A stretch of DNA of 50,631 bases from NCBI GenBank assembly GCA_964384645.1, contig CAYLKL010000006.1:1-50631 (forward strand), given 5' to 3'. Of the stretch, positions 50,548 to 50,631 are shown piece after piece. The position numbers were made by a program, and so were the translations under genes. The notes below the pieces were generated by a model that worked only from the letters and a program-made list of their open reading frames with translations, did no database searches and was not told the origin of the DNA. Within the stretch, counting starts at the first letter, position 1; the number at the start of each line of letters is the position of its first letter. This DNA is from DAORIO01 sp964384645. GTDB taxonomy: Bacteria > Patescibacteriota > Minisyncoccia > Phycocordibacterales > UBA9973.

Positions 50548-50631
50548 GGAGACGTGTCTGAGCGGTTTAAGGTACCACCTTGCTAAGGAGGCGGGCTGTT
50601 ACAAGCCCCGCGAGTTCGAATCTCGCTGTCT
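50548..50631 (+). tRNA. tRNA-Ser(GCT), 3' end cut by the window
   Basis: Begins GGAGACG; D arm with GAGCGGTTTAAGG; anticodon loop TTGCTAA (GCT); long variable arm (CGGGCTGTTACAAGCCCCG region); T arm GCGAG-TTCGAAT-CTCGC; then TGTCT, the start of the 3' acceptor strand. The anticodon stem CCACC/GGAGG has an A-A mismatch in the middle. It reads AGC/AGU serine codons. Confidence 0.92.

Noticed and set aside
1..50631. CRISPR array, transposase or integrase gene
   Set aside because: No regularly spaced direct repeats and no transposase or integrase-like protein was seen, so the tRNA-linked repeats cannot be tied to an enzyme in this window.

Overview
The window looks like a chromosomal segment of a host-dependent Patescibacteria/CPR bacterium, most likely of the Parcubacteria (Paceibacteria) branch. 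The reasons are the AT-rich composition, the 16S 5' end with its GCGTGGATAAGGCATGCA stretch, a complete type IV pilus cluster with several pseudopilins, a sortase beside a LASTG surface protein, a SWIB-domain protein, RNase J, MscL, ComF and DUF305, many FN3-type envelope proteins and no biosynthetic pathways. The placement is inference. UGA is read as stop: a release factor 2 with the SPF motif is present. Two assembly gaps (about 21.8 kb and 45.75 kb) are flanked by copies of the same sequence, so this is a scaffolded draft.

Layout. 0-0.3 kb: 5' end of a 16S rRNA gene (minus strand) with a strong promoter and a terminator-like hairpin in its leader. 0.3-8.2 kb: small membrane protein, SecG, peptide-type substrate-binding protein, RNase J, secreted protein, MFS transporter and HtrA protease. 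8.2-13 kb: a cell-surface module of CAP-domain protein, small membrane protein, sortase and a 943-residue sortase substrate behind a consensus promoter. 13-22.4 kb: small genes, RluF-like pseudouridine synthase, MGMT, cupin, an FN3/peptidoglycan-binding gene pair that looks frameshifted, DUF305, SWIB, a DUF6915-like protein, a BaiN-like flavoprotein, an ABC-F ATPase, DoxX-like and DUF1801. 22.4-30.7 kb: tRNA-Gln(CTG) and housekeeping genes (ftsX, ftsE, prfB, a membrane protein with a HEPN-like motif, gatA, gatC, ligA). 30.7-45.1 kb: one long minus-strand type IV pilus cluster (pilM-N-O-orf-B-regulator-T-C-pilin-D-four pseudopilins-large adhesin-like protein). 45.1-50.6 kb: comF (broken at a gap), mscL, an ABC exporter, DinB, DUF4440, an ADP-ribosyltransferase-like protein, tRNA-Ser(ACT), a small protein and tRNA-Ser(GCT).

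Two patterns stand out. First, about fifteen genes have a -10 element (often extended TGnTATAAT) only 4-8 bases, mostly 6-7, before the ATG, so their mRNAs should be leaderless; this also corrects several starts. Second, each of the three tRNA genes has a degenerate partner within about 160 bases. Each partner keeps one end of that same tRNA, ends with a sequence that re-forms the acceptor stem, and has its interior replaced by strong palindromes. I see this as the best candidate for an undescribed element type.

The pilus cluster supplies motility and attachment; the sortase, CAP and FN3 proteins build the cell surface. Both fit an organism living on host cells. pilB carries an apparent 11-base deletion that would inactivate the extension motor if real.
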